Assembly (NCBI GenBank): GCA_948099385.1
Contig: CANUEZ040000167.1
Coordinates: forward strand, 4,315,001 to 4,379,000
Direction of reading: 5' to 3'
Length of the DNA stretch: 64,000 bases
Source of the DNA: Fasciola hepatica
Lineage: Eukaryota > Platyhelminthes > Trematoda > Plagiorchiida > Fasciolidae
Each line of letters starts with the position of its first letter. Position 1 is the stretch's first letter. A model generated the notes under the pieces. The model made no database searches, was not told where the DNA came from, and saw only the letters and a list, made by a program, of their open reading frames with translations. Of this stretch, positions 12,201 to 25,838 are shown in pieces. Position numbers and translations under genes: made by a program.

Positions 12201-15105
12201 GCCCTCAGGTTCTCTTACTTGGAGGAGCAGTGACTGTCAAGCTGTCAGCAGGTTGGGAATTTCGGTGATGAAGAAGTCGAGTAAACTAGAGTTTACCCAG
12301 TCTGCACCAAGTCGGCCTCCGTACATGGTGTGTAGGGACTTAATTTAGGAAGCAGCTCAATGATTGGGCTGCTTATTCATCCCTCGGAGACCAGCGGTTT
12401 TCCCAGTCTTTTTCGACAAGTTTCAGATCCCCGGTTCACACTACTGTTTCAGGTCCCAATGTTTGCTCTTGCAGATTTCCTAGGAGCACGGTGTTCTCCT
12501 ATTTTTCAGCTAATGGAGTATGCGGATGCAGATAGGCACCAGACAAGAAAAGCCTAGATTTATCTTACACGAAGATCCTCGAATCTGAACTGCTAAGAGG
12601 GTTTCACCTGCCGATTGCTCGGACTTCTGCACCTGGCGGGTGTACTGACCCCGAATTTCCATCGGGGCTATTTCAGCCAGAAGCTCTGGCCAAATTCCTG
12701 TTCCAGCTATGCGGTCAATTATTTTATTCTCTGGTTCACGACCCTCCCATTTTTTTCCGGCACTGCTAGCATTGGTACTAGGTTATACTCGCAATTCAGT
12801 TTCCCGGCGCACTCGGAGGCCAATCACGAGTGCAGCCCATGTTCGCCACTAGAGAATAGAACGGGTGATGTGGATATTGTTAGCTACGAGTTCCACAGAT
12901 TCTGGGGTTGTTTCCGTTAGTAGTGGTTGATAAGAGCTGATGTTCAATTCCCTTGATCTTTTTTTATATCCGAAACTGCCAAGCCTTTACCTCCAGCTAT
13001 TGCTTTCGATGTAAGGACAGGTTGAAATAATACCTCCGTCCCATCACTAAGGCTTACCACCCCAACTGCTCTCAAAAATTCATATCTGAGTCGTGAGTTA
13101 GTAAATTCTACCAGAATTGGCCCTGAATTTCCCAGCCCATAACCCGGTTTCCTCCATTTATCCAGCCAAAATATGTTTTGAGCCCCGCTGGCCCCGTTGA
13201 CCCAGATATACCCAGCTGGTTGTGAATTACTCTTCCAACTTCCCTAAAGTGAGTTTTGGCCATCCTGCACACGTGGTTATGTATGCCCTTAAGTACTACA
13301 TTATGACATCTCTCTAGGGCCATATTCTTGGCGGAGTTTAAATCGGCAAAAGCCCAGTAAAGGGTACCCACGTCGGCTCTCACACTGGCAGGTTTCACAT
13401 CTTCACTCCATTTCAAGAAAACTTCCACCAGTGGTTATTTTTGGTGTCTCTAGGAGAGTGCCTTGGCAGTCTGCGAGTATCATCCGCTCAGGTTTTCCCT
13501 CTGTGATTGCACACCTTGCTTATAGCGAAGATAATTCAGACACTGAGGCTTTTGTCTTACGGTTTTGTATGTTTCCATTCCCTCCTTTGAACGGCTTGCG
13601 CATGCCAATTTGAGACGCCTATATTCAGCATGTAGACAGGAAGCCTCAGTTTCTGGCCGCTAAACGTTTGCTGTTAACTTCTGTAACAGATATCTCGCAA
13701 GATATCGACATCCACTGATACAAAACACCGTGGGCGTCCACACCGGTAAGGCTCCCGACCGGGGTGGATGGAGCCATTTAATAAAGCTTCATTGAATAGT
13801 TATTCGAAATTCCATCAAAATTTTGAAAGGAGAGGAACACTATCTTGGTAAGGGAAAACTTGCCGGGCGTAAATGTAAAATTGTGGGAGAGAGTGCCGAC
13901 TCGCGAGATGCGGCTCGTCCAAGGAAGTCACAACTACCTCAGTCTTACCTTCTCGAGTTCTTCGGTCGTCATGCTTGCCTTCCTGCGCTTGCCCCAGCAA
14001 CAGTTCAGTTCATTTTGTGGTGCTCCCTTTTCGCGAGTCGGTGCATCCTGATTTGCAGACTGATATTTTTCCCAGTTGGATATATGAATTGTTCCTCGCG
14101 CAATACGGCCAGGATTGTGTGCTTTATTTGGTGATTTCCAGTCCTCTCGATCTTGCTTCTGAGGCTTTCTTGCGAAAAACCCTAATGGTTTTTGGAGCAA
14201 CTCCAAGCCCCACCGTATCGCAGTTTACGGCTCACAAAAAATCACGAGGATTTATGCCCTGGAAACCGCAGCATGTTGGATAAAGTTTTTTCCCTAGGGT
14301 TCTTGCAAGCACCATCTGCAAAGACACCAAAATCTAGGAGAACAAGAGATCAGTTTGCAAGCAAACGTGTGTGAACATTCGTATCAAGAACGCTGGATGC
14401 GGCAATCAGTCTGAAAACAGCACACTGCTCCCCCAGCCAAAGGACCACTATTCTTGAAGATCAGCTGGCACGGCTCGTCGGTAGAGTTCAGGGGCAACAT
14501 GGCTTCATGTGTATCCTGGCAAGTTAACCAAGATGGACTTTGTTGGATTCAGCGTTCTCCAATAGGGATTGCGGTGTAACCATCAGCCGATACACAGAAA
14601 TTCGAAGAACAGGAGCTCAACAAGAACGCAAACATCTATGATTACTTACACCGAAAAAGATGGGCTTGGCAACCCACAGGCGAACACAACAATAAAAGTA
14701 GTGTCCAATGCCCCGGGTTTTGTCATTAGGTTTATTGCGAAGCGCTGGACAGTAGCCCTTGGAAGTTGCCATGCCTGTCTGGATTCTGGCACCCGATTAG
14801 ATGGCACAATATACAGATTGGAATGAAGCTTCTGTTTTCTGGTTTTTTCATAGAGGGCTGTGGAGAATGAAGGGTCAGGAAGCTACCAAAACTCCGCCTA
14901 CCTGTAAAGAGTATAACAAACGTAGTTTTGTAAATTGGAGCACAACCTAATTCCAGCTCCACCCATGATTGAAAAAATGCACTCGTACTGACTATTGCCA
15001 ATTCCCCGTTCCGCCTTTAGATTCCTCACCAGCACTTGCATTGCAGTTTACTCAAGATCCCCTTCATTCCACACAACCGACTCAGAAACCCCCGAATGCG
15101 GTCCG
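9222..15105. other. No recognisable gene; scattered degenerate frames
   Basis: Nearly 6 kb with no nameable domain. A purine-rich patch lies at 10,020-10,080. Minus-strand frames between 10.7 and 14.2 kb, for example 10,770-11,027, 11,441-11,719 and 13,108-13,428, are moderately long but interrupted. A short minus-strand segment near 13.75 kb weakly resembles the post-catalytic part of a Gypsy protease, too weak to call. The region is plausibly an old LTR-element interior, but this is inference. Confidence 0.45.
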
Positions 15106-15700
15106 CCAGTAGAGGCCGCTCGAATAAGGGAAACCATTGAGGATTATACATGCACCGCATTACACAACTAGTCTCCCGCTGCATGGCTGGCACCGGATCA
15201 TCAAGTTGAAAACAAATGACACGCTAGAGCGCTGAAAGTTGGTAATGTGTGTTAGTACGTAGGAGCCGATGTTTGTCAAATAATGCTGGGATGCGAAGTC
15301 CTCGTGCATGGTGAAGTATGACGACATTTCGGCCTGGTTTACGAAGAATAAAATTACCTTTTCGGTGTTCCCCCCAGTTTTACGGCCGGCTTAAGCGGTT
15401 TGTGCTACTTTCCCTCATAGTTCTTAATTTTCATCTAACTGATCCCTCTGATTTCTCTTTTTTTCCTTCTTTCTTCTCGAACTTCCATCATTTTCCTGCC
15501 GTTTTGCAGGTTTATTGTTCACCAGAATCCTCTCGCTAGCTCTCAACCTGGCAGTTCTTTCTATCTACATGGATTTATTTTACTTTCTCCTCATTGCTTC
15601 AGTCTTTGTGTCCGTCGCTTCTTCTTCTGTATCTGTTTCCTTCACATTCCTCTTCTTTACTTTCCTTTTCCAATTCATTTTTGTTATGCTCTGAGCTGGC
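15106..15700. repeat. Dispersed repeat, copy 1 (partner at 22.33 kb)
   Basis: The first 200 bases align with 22,330-22,530. Shared blocks include an ACACAACTAGTCT string, a GAGGGCTGAA-like string, and GATGTTTGTCAAATAA followed by CTGGGAT. Weaker similarity continues through a GGCTTAA block, after which both copies enter a pyrimidine-rich tract, here about 15,420-15,690. The copies are old and diverged. The AAATAA near CTGGGAT could be a polyadenylation signal of an LTR or of a retroposon end. No family name can be given. Confidence 0.65.
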
Positions 15701-18700
15701 TGAGGAATACAACACCGGACCATTTTCCGTCCTCTCCATTTGATCAGGTCAAGCCGTTTGCACCGAAAGCAAGAAGGGCGGTGTTCAGCTGCCTTGCATG
15801 TAAAGGTTCGAAACCTGGTGGATGATGTGCACCTATGGTTTGCTCCGGTGCCCCTCCAGTCTGAAGTTCCACGTTAACCCCAATATACGACTTCGTGCCA
15901 CCTGGTAATGGAAGAATGGGGAGAATGGAATACCTGGCGACTCCTCCTCACAGATGCACTGTAATCGAATGACACTCATCCACGTCGGCGCCATGCTTAG
16001 TAACGCAACCCTAGTCACCACCGAGAGATTGTGCGGATTCCAGTTCTTTAAAAGGTACAACTGAAATTTCGAATGGGGCACCTGGGTGCCAGTCGGATGC
16101 ATCCTTATCGAGCCGATTATGGATTGGTCTTTTGCCACTTGTTTCAGTCACACGGATTGGAAGCACTTTCCACGGGCGGAAAACGAGTACCAAGAAACAG
16201 TGTTCTCTGGCTGTCAGTCATGGATGGTGCCACCCCAGTCTCGACTGTTTATTTTGCGGATGGAACATGGGCAGCCCTCTGCTGAAGGAAAGATGTCAAC
16301 TCCAAACTACGGCAGTGGCCGTTGCCAAAAGGGAGTGCTAATTTCCCCCGGCTGCGGTTGCTGAAGCCAGCACCACCACTGTGAATGTTTTAAGTTTTTC
16401 GAGTCTGTTCGGTTTTGGTAAGACATCTACTCACCTAGCTATGCCAAATGAGAAAGAATTGGAAATATCCTGCCAAATTTCCGGCAGAGGAGAACCTGTA
16501 TGAGGTTGATCCCCAATGGACAGAGATGTGCATTTCTCGCAGTGCTGATTTTTACCTGCAAGGAACACCTGACAGTTTACTAAATGGAAATTTCTCCGGC
16601 TCCAAAATCTACCCATAAGACTTATTGATACCAATAAAAGTCTGGCATTTTTTGAAGGGTCTATAGGTATCTGTACATTTCACAATATTTCCATGACTTT
16701 CATCGCCATTTTTTGCAGAGTTCCTTTGTTGTGTCGAACTTTTAAAGAGTACGACGACATTGGATTTTCAGCATGCACCAAAATCTAGCCACGAAATATG
16801 GAGGCTGCAAATAAATCCCTCGTTCTAGGACTGTCGCGCTCTCTGGCCATTGGTATCTTACAAATACGTCAACCACGTGTAGCTAAGACAAAATATTTTT
16901 ACAAGCACCCACCGAGTTGGTTGGCACTCGTCTAAACATCTTCTCCATTGATTCGACTATCCGCTCTCAGGCTAAACTAAACTGAACTCGTTGGCTGATC
17001 ATATTGTTTTGGCGGCCATATTCCAGCTACAAGAAGAGTAGAAAATTGTAAGTTCTTTTCACACCACTCATATCATTTTTAACTCCGTCGAACTTTCCTG
17101 TTTTTCTTCTCATCTGAGCAAGCCGTTCCGTCTATTACGGTTCACTTATTTCAATTTACATGGTTTTGACACATACTTGGTTGAACATAGGCAGCTAGTG
17201 TAGCGAACGTTTGAGCAATGCGTAGCCAAATTTGCAACGGATCCCGAAATCAAAAAGACGATTATCCGCGATATTTTACGATACTAGATTCTTACATGAA
17301 CAATGACATAAAAAATATACAAACCTCAATAATACGACCACAAGGACTCAACAACGAGAAACCGAATAGCAGCGTGTGAGCAAACAGCACGTGCGTCACG
17401 CAGGTTCTGAATAAAGATGTGCCATAGTAGCGCTCTGGGCGCGAACAAACAAAGATTTGGTCCATAAAAACAACCAGTTCGTAAAGACAAGTCGATAGCT
17501 TAGGGAAATGAGTGATGTTGGGGAAAACACTGAATCGCGAGAGAAAAACAGGGGTATTTTCCACGACCGGCTGTTACAGCTGTTACTGCCATAAACATTG
17601 CCCCTTCTACACTATAAATTGGCCAGCGCTTCGGTAACCCAACTTCAAAATCCAAATATTTTGGCAGAATAGATAATCTTACCCATATACTTTTCCTCGC
17701 GCCCCCTGTGGTTCCATGACTTTCCCCTCGTTTGTTCACTGGAGCCGTCCGGAACATAAATGCGGCTTGTATTTCCATTAGGATCTTCACAATTTCAAGT
17801 GCTTCTAAGAGGTCTTCTCATAGTCTTCTGTTTTCTAGAAAAACTATCCCGTGTTTCTCAGTCTCTGGCCGTAGCTTCTTCTTTTCTCCTTCTCCACCGT
17901 CCTAGTGGCTCGCAAATTGAATTTTTCCGGAATCATGGTATCATCCTTAGAAAGGCTGTCCAAGCCGGCAGAGAGTATTCCAAGCACGGCCCCATTTTAG
18001 CCTCTCATAGAGATACGAACTGGCGACCCAAGTTTAAAAGACCTTTCTAGCTCTTCAGGTAGCCAGCTCTTTTTGCCCTAATGGTTTGAAATCTGCGGTT
18101 GGGAAATCACACTTCTTATGTCAATTCCACTGCAAGAATAGTGAATGGTCCATTTTCATTCCCCATGATCAATCCGACTAAAACTCCTGTTGGCCATCGA
18201 TGCTGTCCCCTGATTTAAAGAAGTCCTCAGGCAGCATGTCCGACGAGCCTTTATTTGGGCGCGAATAGGGCTACTTCGGGCTAAATTTAAGCCGTATCTA
18301 TGAAAACATTGGGCAGCTGTACATGCTCTAATTAGGAGCACTTTGGGCTAAGTTCAATGTTCCAAAATATCCTTGTAACTGAGTATCTCTCTTTTCCTAG
18401 CCTACTTATTCACTTGTTTGTCAATCTGTCTACTCATTATCCAACCTTTCAATCAATAACTCTGACCTACCACTGGTAAAAGAACTTCATTTGTCAAAAC
18501 CAGATAGTTTGTTTTAAGAAAGGAATGCTGGAAGCCTGTGAAGAAAAATGTGCGGCTTTTACATAGTATATATATTTTAATAAATATTGTGGTACTTTTA
18601 TTGTTGAGTTTCTTGTAAAACTCCATGAATTTCTGTGCAATCTTTAAAAGCACGTGTTACAAATAATTTTAGGCACAATTTTGCGCGATGCTCGCCCTAC

Positions 18701-21399
18701 GGCTTTGGATATTTGATGCTCAGGTTCCACATGTTTGGAGCCTTGCCATTGCGCCCAGATAGTGACACTCGCTTGCCTCCTCTATCAAACTTCGTTGCCA
18801 TCCGTAAAAGTGAAAGCGGGAGCTTCAGGACTTTCTCCGGGTCATTTTTATGAAGGAATCATTGAAGTAAGCCAACGGCTGAAAAATGAAGGGTGCCACT
18901 AGTTACACATGCTGATTGAAAGTTTACGTATCCTCTAAATTGAACTCCCTGACAGTTGGGAAGTCAGCTTTCAACTACTTATCTGTATGCCTTTCTCATA
19001 GGTTTTAAGTTTGCTCAACGGTGGGCAGTAATCAACTAAACCAGAGGCATCAGTAAAGTTTATGTAGCCAATTTCCACAGTTCCTGCTTCACCCGGTTGT
19101 GCTGTAACCCCGCCCAAGCACACGGGAAGGTTCAAGAGACAGGATATGTTCTTCGATAACCAACGACGTGCTCCAGCCGGCGGCCTGAGTTCCATCAGGT
19201 TTTCGCAAACACCTTCTACCAATTTTTCCAAGCATTTGTTGGTTGATTCCCAGAGGGCATGCAAGCCTGCAGTTTTGTTATTTGTAAAGTTACCTAATAC
19301 CGTGGTTCTCCTTAGTCGATTGGTAGTACACTCAGACAGACAGTTGAAAGAACACTATACGTTATCATATTCCAGTAACCAATGGCTTTATCATTACTGG
19401 ATATGTGCCTCCCGGCCTTGCTGACTGGTTTATTCTAGCACTTCATTTTGTCCTACTGTAGTCTTCATCGTATTGAATATCTGGCATATCCTTTGCCTCC
19501 TATGAGCCTTCAAGTATCACCTAGTGATAATATCTGTTCAACGCACACTATCGAATTAAACGCTGAGCTCCCTTTTTTTCCCCAGTCTTCGAAAGTTTCT
19601 CTGCCTTCGCCTAAAATTGCAGTTCTGACTTAATTTCTCAGGGTACCCGTTGGTTAAGCACGTCCAAAATATCTCTTGAGGTATTGCTCAGCTCATTTTG
19701 TCAGCACAAGCTGGTAAGTTCCTTTCGCTCTTTCGTATCTTGACAGAAAATTTTCAGTATTTGTTATACTGCAACCACTTTCTCACTTATGACTCCATTC
19801 CTCTGCCTTTTTCTTCCGCTTTTTCAAACAGGTCTTCCGACCACGGAAGTCCTTCACTCGGGCTAACCCTTAAGCCTCTTCTCCTGCGGTGGTCGAGCTT
19901 GTCCTTCAGTGCTAATAGGTTTGGCCCAGCTGCCACTTTTCAGCTACAGCAGCATTTTTACTGCTAGCACCCCAGTCTAGTTTGCCTGCTCACGTATTTA
20001 CTTCGGCGGCAATAATCTTTAGGTAACTTTCAGGCTGTTTTCTGTGACAACTGAATGACTAAGCTCTTGCCGAAGGGTGGATTAGTGATTGGTCCATTCA
20101 TGGAGCTTTCGCGTTTTGTGAACTCCGTGCATAGGATTGATTGGAAATTTCCTGTCCTGTATCTGATACCCTCTGTTGTGTACAGAAATACTATTCTTCC
20201 TTTGAGCCAGTGGAGGTAGTTCCCTTTTGCACTACTGTGAACACAACTTTCACGTCCAATTCCAGTGCTAGCGGCTAGGAATTCCTAACAGTCAATATTG
20301 CATTTTCTCTCGCCCTTACCGTTCTAACATCTGCTCGAGTTCTGTGTCCCCCCTTCAATTACCAAGCTGGGAATCCTGCACAGGCTCAAAATCGCAGACA
20401 TTTCTGGGTACATTTTGAATAGTACAGAACATAGCTGCTTGTTCTCTGTATATAACCTGACATCCGACTTCACGTGAACCAACTTCCCCAATGATAAGGA
20501 AGCTCTACAGTCCAAAGCCGTATTGCCACTGCCCTGTCAACAGACCAAGTAATAAATCTCAACTTCCTGTGGGTTGTGGTCATTTTCAGACATCTGTGGC
20601 TCAGACGTCGAACCTAGCTCAGAACTCCAGCTTTTAGACTTTTCTATCAATTCCAATCATTTATTCATGCTGTTACAGGCGCTGGTGTGAGACTTCACTA
20701 TGGATTACCAAGGTGAAGATTCCCTCACCCCTTTCAAACCGCCCCGGAGGAGGCAACCAAAATGTTGCTATTGTTTCGGAATCTAGTACGCTTAGCCTCT
20801 CAGTGTCCTGGCCTGTCTGCAAGGTCATTCCGCTCAAACGTTCAACCGATTTTTACGCCTCATTGGGATTTTAATCTCTTTTGGGTGATGGAAGGGAAAC
20901 TCGTATCAAGTTCCAAAGCCAACCCACTGGCCATGGCTCGAATGAACGTGAGAGCCTTGCAGCATCTGAGAGTTCAGCTAGCAAACTCCTCGGAAAGATT
21001 TACCACGGGCTCATTAGGTACCTGGGCGGCAGAGCCGAGTTCGACGGTATTGGCATAATTGAGCAATACACGCCTTTGAGTCTTTGAGCTTAACGGCCCC
21101 AGTTCTCGACGAATCTGTACTGGCCTGCAGGAGTCACCGAAGGGAAACGAGGGTAAAGTAGGGTGGACGGATCGGACATAACAACCGGAAACAGAAGAAA
21201 TGTGGCATCAAAAAGGGGGCCTCGCCATGTAAGTTGCCTTAACGAGTTAAGGTGTGCAAAGCTTTTAAACATGAGGTATTGGAGTGGCAGGAAATGATCT
21301 AATTAAATTTTGCTTCGGCTTGCAGACAACACTATAGTTGGGGAGATGAAGGTGGAGTTCCAAGATTTTCATGAGGGTAGTTCTGTTGTGCGAAAGAAC
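15701..21399. other. No recognisable gene
   Basis: About 5.7 kb without an assignable product. Overlapping plus-strand frames at 16,073-16,364, hydrophobic minus-strand frames at 17,292-17,790, and a 97-codon minus frame at 18,971-19,264 were examined and show no family signature. The stretch from 18.4 to 18.65 kb is AT-rich. Confidence 0.55.
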
Positions 21400-21860
21400 A
21401 GTGTCTTCCGGAACAGCATGGCAAAGATAAATAAACCTGTGTCTGGAAATTTAGTCCTTAAAGCGTACATGGTGTTAATTTAAGAACCTTTCTGCTTTGG
21501 CCGTGAAAAAAAGAGGATCAACGGACAGCGAGGAGTTATCGTTTTGGGTCCGTAAGTAGGTGAGGCATTGAAAACTGATCGCATCCAATGCGTCTCAACT
21601 CCAGTGAATAGAGCTTTAGGAGGGAGGGGCGAATTGGATAAGGTAGTATGAACGGACCCTATACTGCTATGGCGGTACATCTGTAAACCCTTCCTAACGT
21701 TTCACATTCTTGAACAAGACCAGGATGCACTATCCGGACACCATACTCCAGCAGAACACAGATACAGTCGACGGAGGTGATCAGGAAATCATTCTCAAAT
21801 TTGCTCAAGACGATACCTGAATCATATTTAAGAATCAAGTGGCTGACTTGCTTGCAAGTT
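21400..21860 (-). pseudogene. LINE reverse transcriptase C-terminal fragment
   Basis: The minus-strand frame that ends at 21,659, read on through its stop, shows a LLEYGVRIVHPGL block, then KLYSLELRRIGCDQFSM and LLTDPKR. These are the conserved features of the region after the RT thumb in CR1/Jockey-type LINEs, where a '...LEYA..VW.P...' block is followed by an '...LYSLE.RRIRGDL' block. A stop codon at 21,660 and the loss of the catalytic RT blocks upstream show a truncated, dead copy. Weaker similarity may continue down to about 21.1 kb. It is on the same strand as the fragment at 2.56-3.7 kb but far from it, so I treat it as a separate insertion. Confidence 0.7.
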
Positions 21861-22329
21861 GATGACGATAGGGGGGACGTGGTATAATCTAGCCAAAAAC
21901 GCGAAAACTTTCTCCGTTCAAATTTTTTCTGTGGAGCTGATCCGTTATTGGAGAACGTGCGACCAGCTGCTCCGTCTAGTGAGTTGCTCATGTACTTGTC
22001 GTCATTACCTAAGAGTTTCCAAACATCTAAATAGTGTTTGGTTCCATCGATTACTCAGCCCCTGAACAATAGAGGGATACTTTGTTTGCATATAAAACAA
22101 TGTTCACAGGGAGGGTCATCGAGAGATTATTTGCAAAATCCTGAATTTTGTAAACTCAAATTCTACCCCGTTCTTGAAACACCCACCATTGCGAGGGGTA
22201 CTTCGATGCACGTGCAAGGACTGTACTCAGCCGCCCTAGTATGTCATCCCCAGCACTTGGAACGAGGTTCATCCGGGAAACTTCTTATTCAGAGCAAAAA
22301 TTGAAACGCTTTTCGTATGCAATTCATTA

Positions 22330-22830
22330 GAGGACCCAACTCGAAGAAGGGAAATCGTGGAGGATTCTACCAGCACCGCAGACACAACTAGTCTTCCACC
22401 GCCTGATCAGCCTTGGGTCACCAAGTTAGAAACCAGCGGCCTGTTAGAGGGCTGAATGTTGTTGACGTATCTGTTAGCATGTAAGAGTCAATGTTTGTTA
22501 AATAAAACTGGGATATAGAATCCTTGAGATCTGAATCAGGCGAAAAAGTAACGGCCCCTGTCTTCCTTGTTTTTGTTCATGTTTTGAGTTGGCTTAAACC
22601 ATTGTGATACCCAGGCTCCCATTTTTCTCATCTGCTTCTTCGTCTTCCCCTTCAAACTTCGCATCTTCTTTTTTCCTCTTCTTATCCCTTTTCCTTCTAT
22701 TCTTGTTTCTTCTCTCCCCTCTTCATCAAGCTGCTCGTTACAAATACATATATATTTTCCCTTTGGACCTTCACATTCTGCTTTCATCATTCCGTCCTTT
22801 CTTTTTTAATTTTGTCGAACTTCGCAAAGA
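22330..22830. repeat. Dispersed repeat, copy 2 (partner at 15.1 kb)
   Basis: Aligns with copy 1: GAAGAAGGGAAATCGTGGAG at its start, CACAACTAGTCT, AGAGGGCTGAA and AATGTTTGTTAAATAA, then CTGGGAT. After a spacer comes a shared GGCTTAAACC-like block and TTGTGATACCC, and then a C/T-rich tract at 22,600-22,815. On the minus strand the tract encodes a short Lys/Arg/Glu-rich frame, which is compositional and not evidence of a protein. Confidence 0.65.
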
Positions 22831-25800
22831 TAGTGCATGATCAAATCTGTCGGGAATGAACCTGAACAATAAGCTTGTCGATTATTGCAAATTTCTTTGT
22901 TAGTAGAGGTAAAAAGGCTTATGCAAAAACGAGTAAATCTAATATTCTCATAAGTATATCCCTATAGTGAGAAACGGTTGGATACGATTTCTACCGACCG
23001 CGACGTATACAACACTGTCTTGTGTGCTATAGTAATCAGATTACATTATTTGGTCGATGAGTACACTACTAATATGGTTCTATTCATAACCAGATTTCAT
23101 AACGAGTTTTTTCAAACCTTTTAAAGAAGAAATAATATCTGCTTGGGCAAATCCCAGCGTTTCAGTAAAAACAATTCACGCTAACCCCACCATCAAATTG
23201 AGGGAATGGAACAAATTATCAGAAATTCTGCCGTTGCTTATAGCAGATCTGTGGGGAATGCGTCCAGATGAGGTGCCAGATGAAATATTTGGCAACGAAA
23301 CCCGATCCGTTACTGCTGGCATTCAAAACCAATTTGCATAAGACTTAGTGTAGGCATTATTGCATGGGGACACGTACTGACAATTAAAACGTGCACTAGC
23401 GGAAGCTGAACTTGGAAAAGTTACCATGCGACGTAATCATAGGGTGTGAAGTCACTTCTATTAAACTTGCCATGCCTAACTGTCCACATATTTTCAAACT
23501 CAGACTTGGGCCAAACCACCCTCCTCAAGTCCCAACCACCACTGATTTTCCAACGGATGGGTTGAGCAACCAGCCGCTTTGTAAGCACCGCAAGCATGAA
23601 AAATGAAAGTCTGAACAGAAAAAGAGGTTGGTTCTGACTATTTCGCGAGCAGAATGACCTTGTACTGAAAAGTGGCGGGACGGACATCTTTGCTGTACGA
23701 GTGGAACGCCATGGGTTCCTCCCTCCGTTACTGGTGAGGTAACGAGAATTCAGTTTCAAACCCCGAACACTCTCCACGACGAACAGGAGAGGGAAAATTC
23801 CGCGGGGTATCCAACCAGCCGGCATAAACACCGGTGGAAACATGGGAGGCATTTTCGGCCAGATAGCTAATACCTAGGCAATCATCAATCACAACTGGTT
23901 TCAGTCTTCAGGTTGCGGTATGTGTTAAATGTGCTGCTGACGACTGATAGTCATGCAACTCTTTTCTTCCATTCAGCCGATCTGGACAAAGTGTAGTAGA
24001 CTGGTCACTTCTGAACACTAGTTCTGCAAACAGACTTTCGCTGGACGTAAACTGATTTTTAATTCCTTGCTAACTTAAATGAAAAAAGTTCATACCAGCC
24101 CCTGTGATACCAAGAGAACAAAGACAAGCTGCACGCCATGGATAGTGGACGTGTCTATCATAATGAACAGGGATAATCTGGTTGTCACCGTTACCCTTTT
24201 ACCTAAACGGCCTAAAAGCAAATACCCACAGCTCCTCAAAACACTTTTACTTTTCAGTAATGCAGCGTGCCTCTTGGTTTTACTTATAAGTTTCTTGAAC
24301 CACAGACCAAATTGTTTCATATCGTTTCCTCTTAGCAGGCGCACGAGCAACTTCAATAACGGGCCGCGAAGTTAGAGCCACATTCATTCACGAAGAAACT
24401 TGGTCGGCCCGGCTGGCTGCTGGGTCATGTGAATCAATCCGTAAGTTCTCTCATACTATCCGTTGAACAGTTGTCTGTCAGCCTTCAAGGACCGACAGGA
24501 AGTTGCGTGAAAGAGACTTAACTGGATACTTCACTGCCTTGGTCGAACAATCACGATCATGCATCGATAGTATCGCAGATTTTTGGTCCTTCCCTATCCG
24601 CAAATTTGTATACTGGGCCTGTCCGTCTGGACCTTTTACCAGCCGTCACGAGTAAACCCAACTGTATCAGTTTTCTATCGGGTTCTGAATAAATGCCAAG
24701 CATTCAGAAATCAAGGGTGGAAAAATTCCCATTTGAACCTTAAGATGAGACTGAACTGTTTGTTGTGGGCCACTAGGTATGAGACCCATCCTACTTCATT
24801 CGGTGCGGTAAGATATCAGCTTTCCGTGGGTAGGCAAACATTTAAGACTGTCAGAATTACACCGGGGTTTGAGTGCATGTACTTTCAAGAGTGTCAGGTA
24901 ACCTGGGTGAAAACCGATAACTGAGCTTGCCTGAAAAGAGAAGTGCCTTGATTCTATTCCTTTCCTGCACAGCTCTCAGATGCCCGCATTTTGGGCACTC
25001 ATTCTGTTGGTAGGAACTACACATGTATTGTAAGAAAAGTTCAACATTTTTTAGAAAGTATACCCTGTCATGGTAGTAAAAGCAAATAACACCACTCCAG
25101 TCATAAATTAGAGCCACTCTAAGCTCGGCACTTAGAATTTCACCACTGAATCACGCAGCCCCTGAGGGGGTCTTTTTGCCCAATTACACTTCCTCTAAAA
25201 TCTTAAGGATAAAGCAGCCATCTGGATATTGTTGTCCCTATGGTGGTGGAGATAGAGAAAACGGTGGGTTTGTCAGAAGGTAATTGTTCTGCACGTTTTG
25301 GCGGAGATAGGATTCATTGGTTTTACAATTCGTCGCTCAAAGTTGGAGCTAAATGAGGAGCAGAAGAGTATCTACATGTAGTAAGAGTATTCATCGGTCG
25401 CGTTACTGCCAGTTGCACAACAATTAATTGTTAGATATCACCGGGCTTATTGATATTATACCTGAAATGTGAATCAAGTTACGTTGGTCATGCAAACAAC
25501 GATGTGTCAAGCCCTCGGAAATTACTTGCTCCCGTTGTAAGTAGACTTTATAGTTATAGAATGAAAAGTTTCCTGTTTGCCAACACTAGCATGTATGGAT
25601 GGTGACTGAATGGATCACTTAGGGTGACGGAAAACCAGGGGGGATATCTCAAGCCAACAAAAGTGTGGGGCACAGAGTTTGCAATGACATAAAAACAGTA
25701 AACTTTAACAAGCATTTTAAGCATGCCAGAAGCTACCAGCTAAGGACCCGGCGGCTGATTCGGCTCAAAAAAGCTTACGCCTGTTTTGAGGGACTTCAAA

Positions 25801-25838
25801 TAAACTACGTTTGAGATAACTTTGAAAGGATTTCGCAA
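22831..25838. other. No recognisable gene
   Basis: Contains a 143-codon minus-strand open frame at 23,421-23,852, a 113-codon plus frame at 24,583-24,924, and overlapping frames at 24,079-24,375. None matches a family I know. The 143-codon frame is Arg- and Pro-rich, with a hydrophobic start and no obvious domain. Confidence 0.5.

Noticed and set aside
13600..14250. Minus-strand LTGVDAHG-like text resembling a Gypsy protease flank
   Set aside because: One short block only, with no catalytic triad and no supporting gag or RT nearby.
17292..17790. Two overlapping hydrophobic minus-strand frames as a membrane protein
   Set aside because: Different frames, no start context, and hydrophobicity explained by T-rich composition.
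23421..23852. 143-codon minus-strand open frame as a host gene
   Set aside because: No recognisable domain, Arg/Pro-rich composition, and no splice context or neighbouring exon that I could support.
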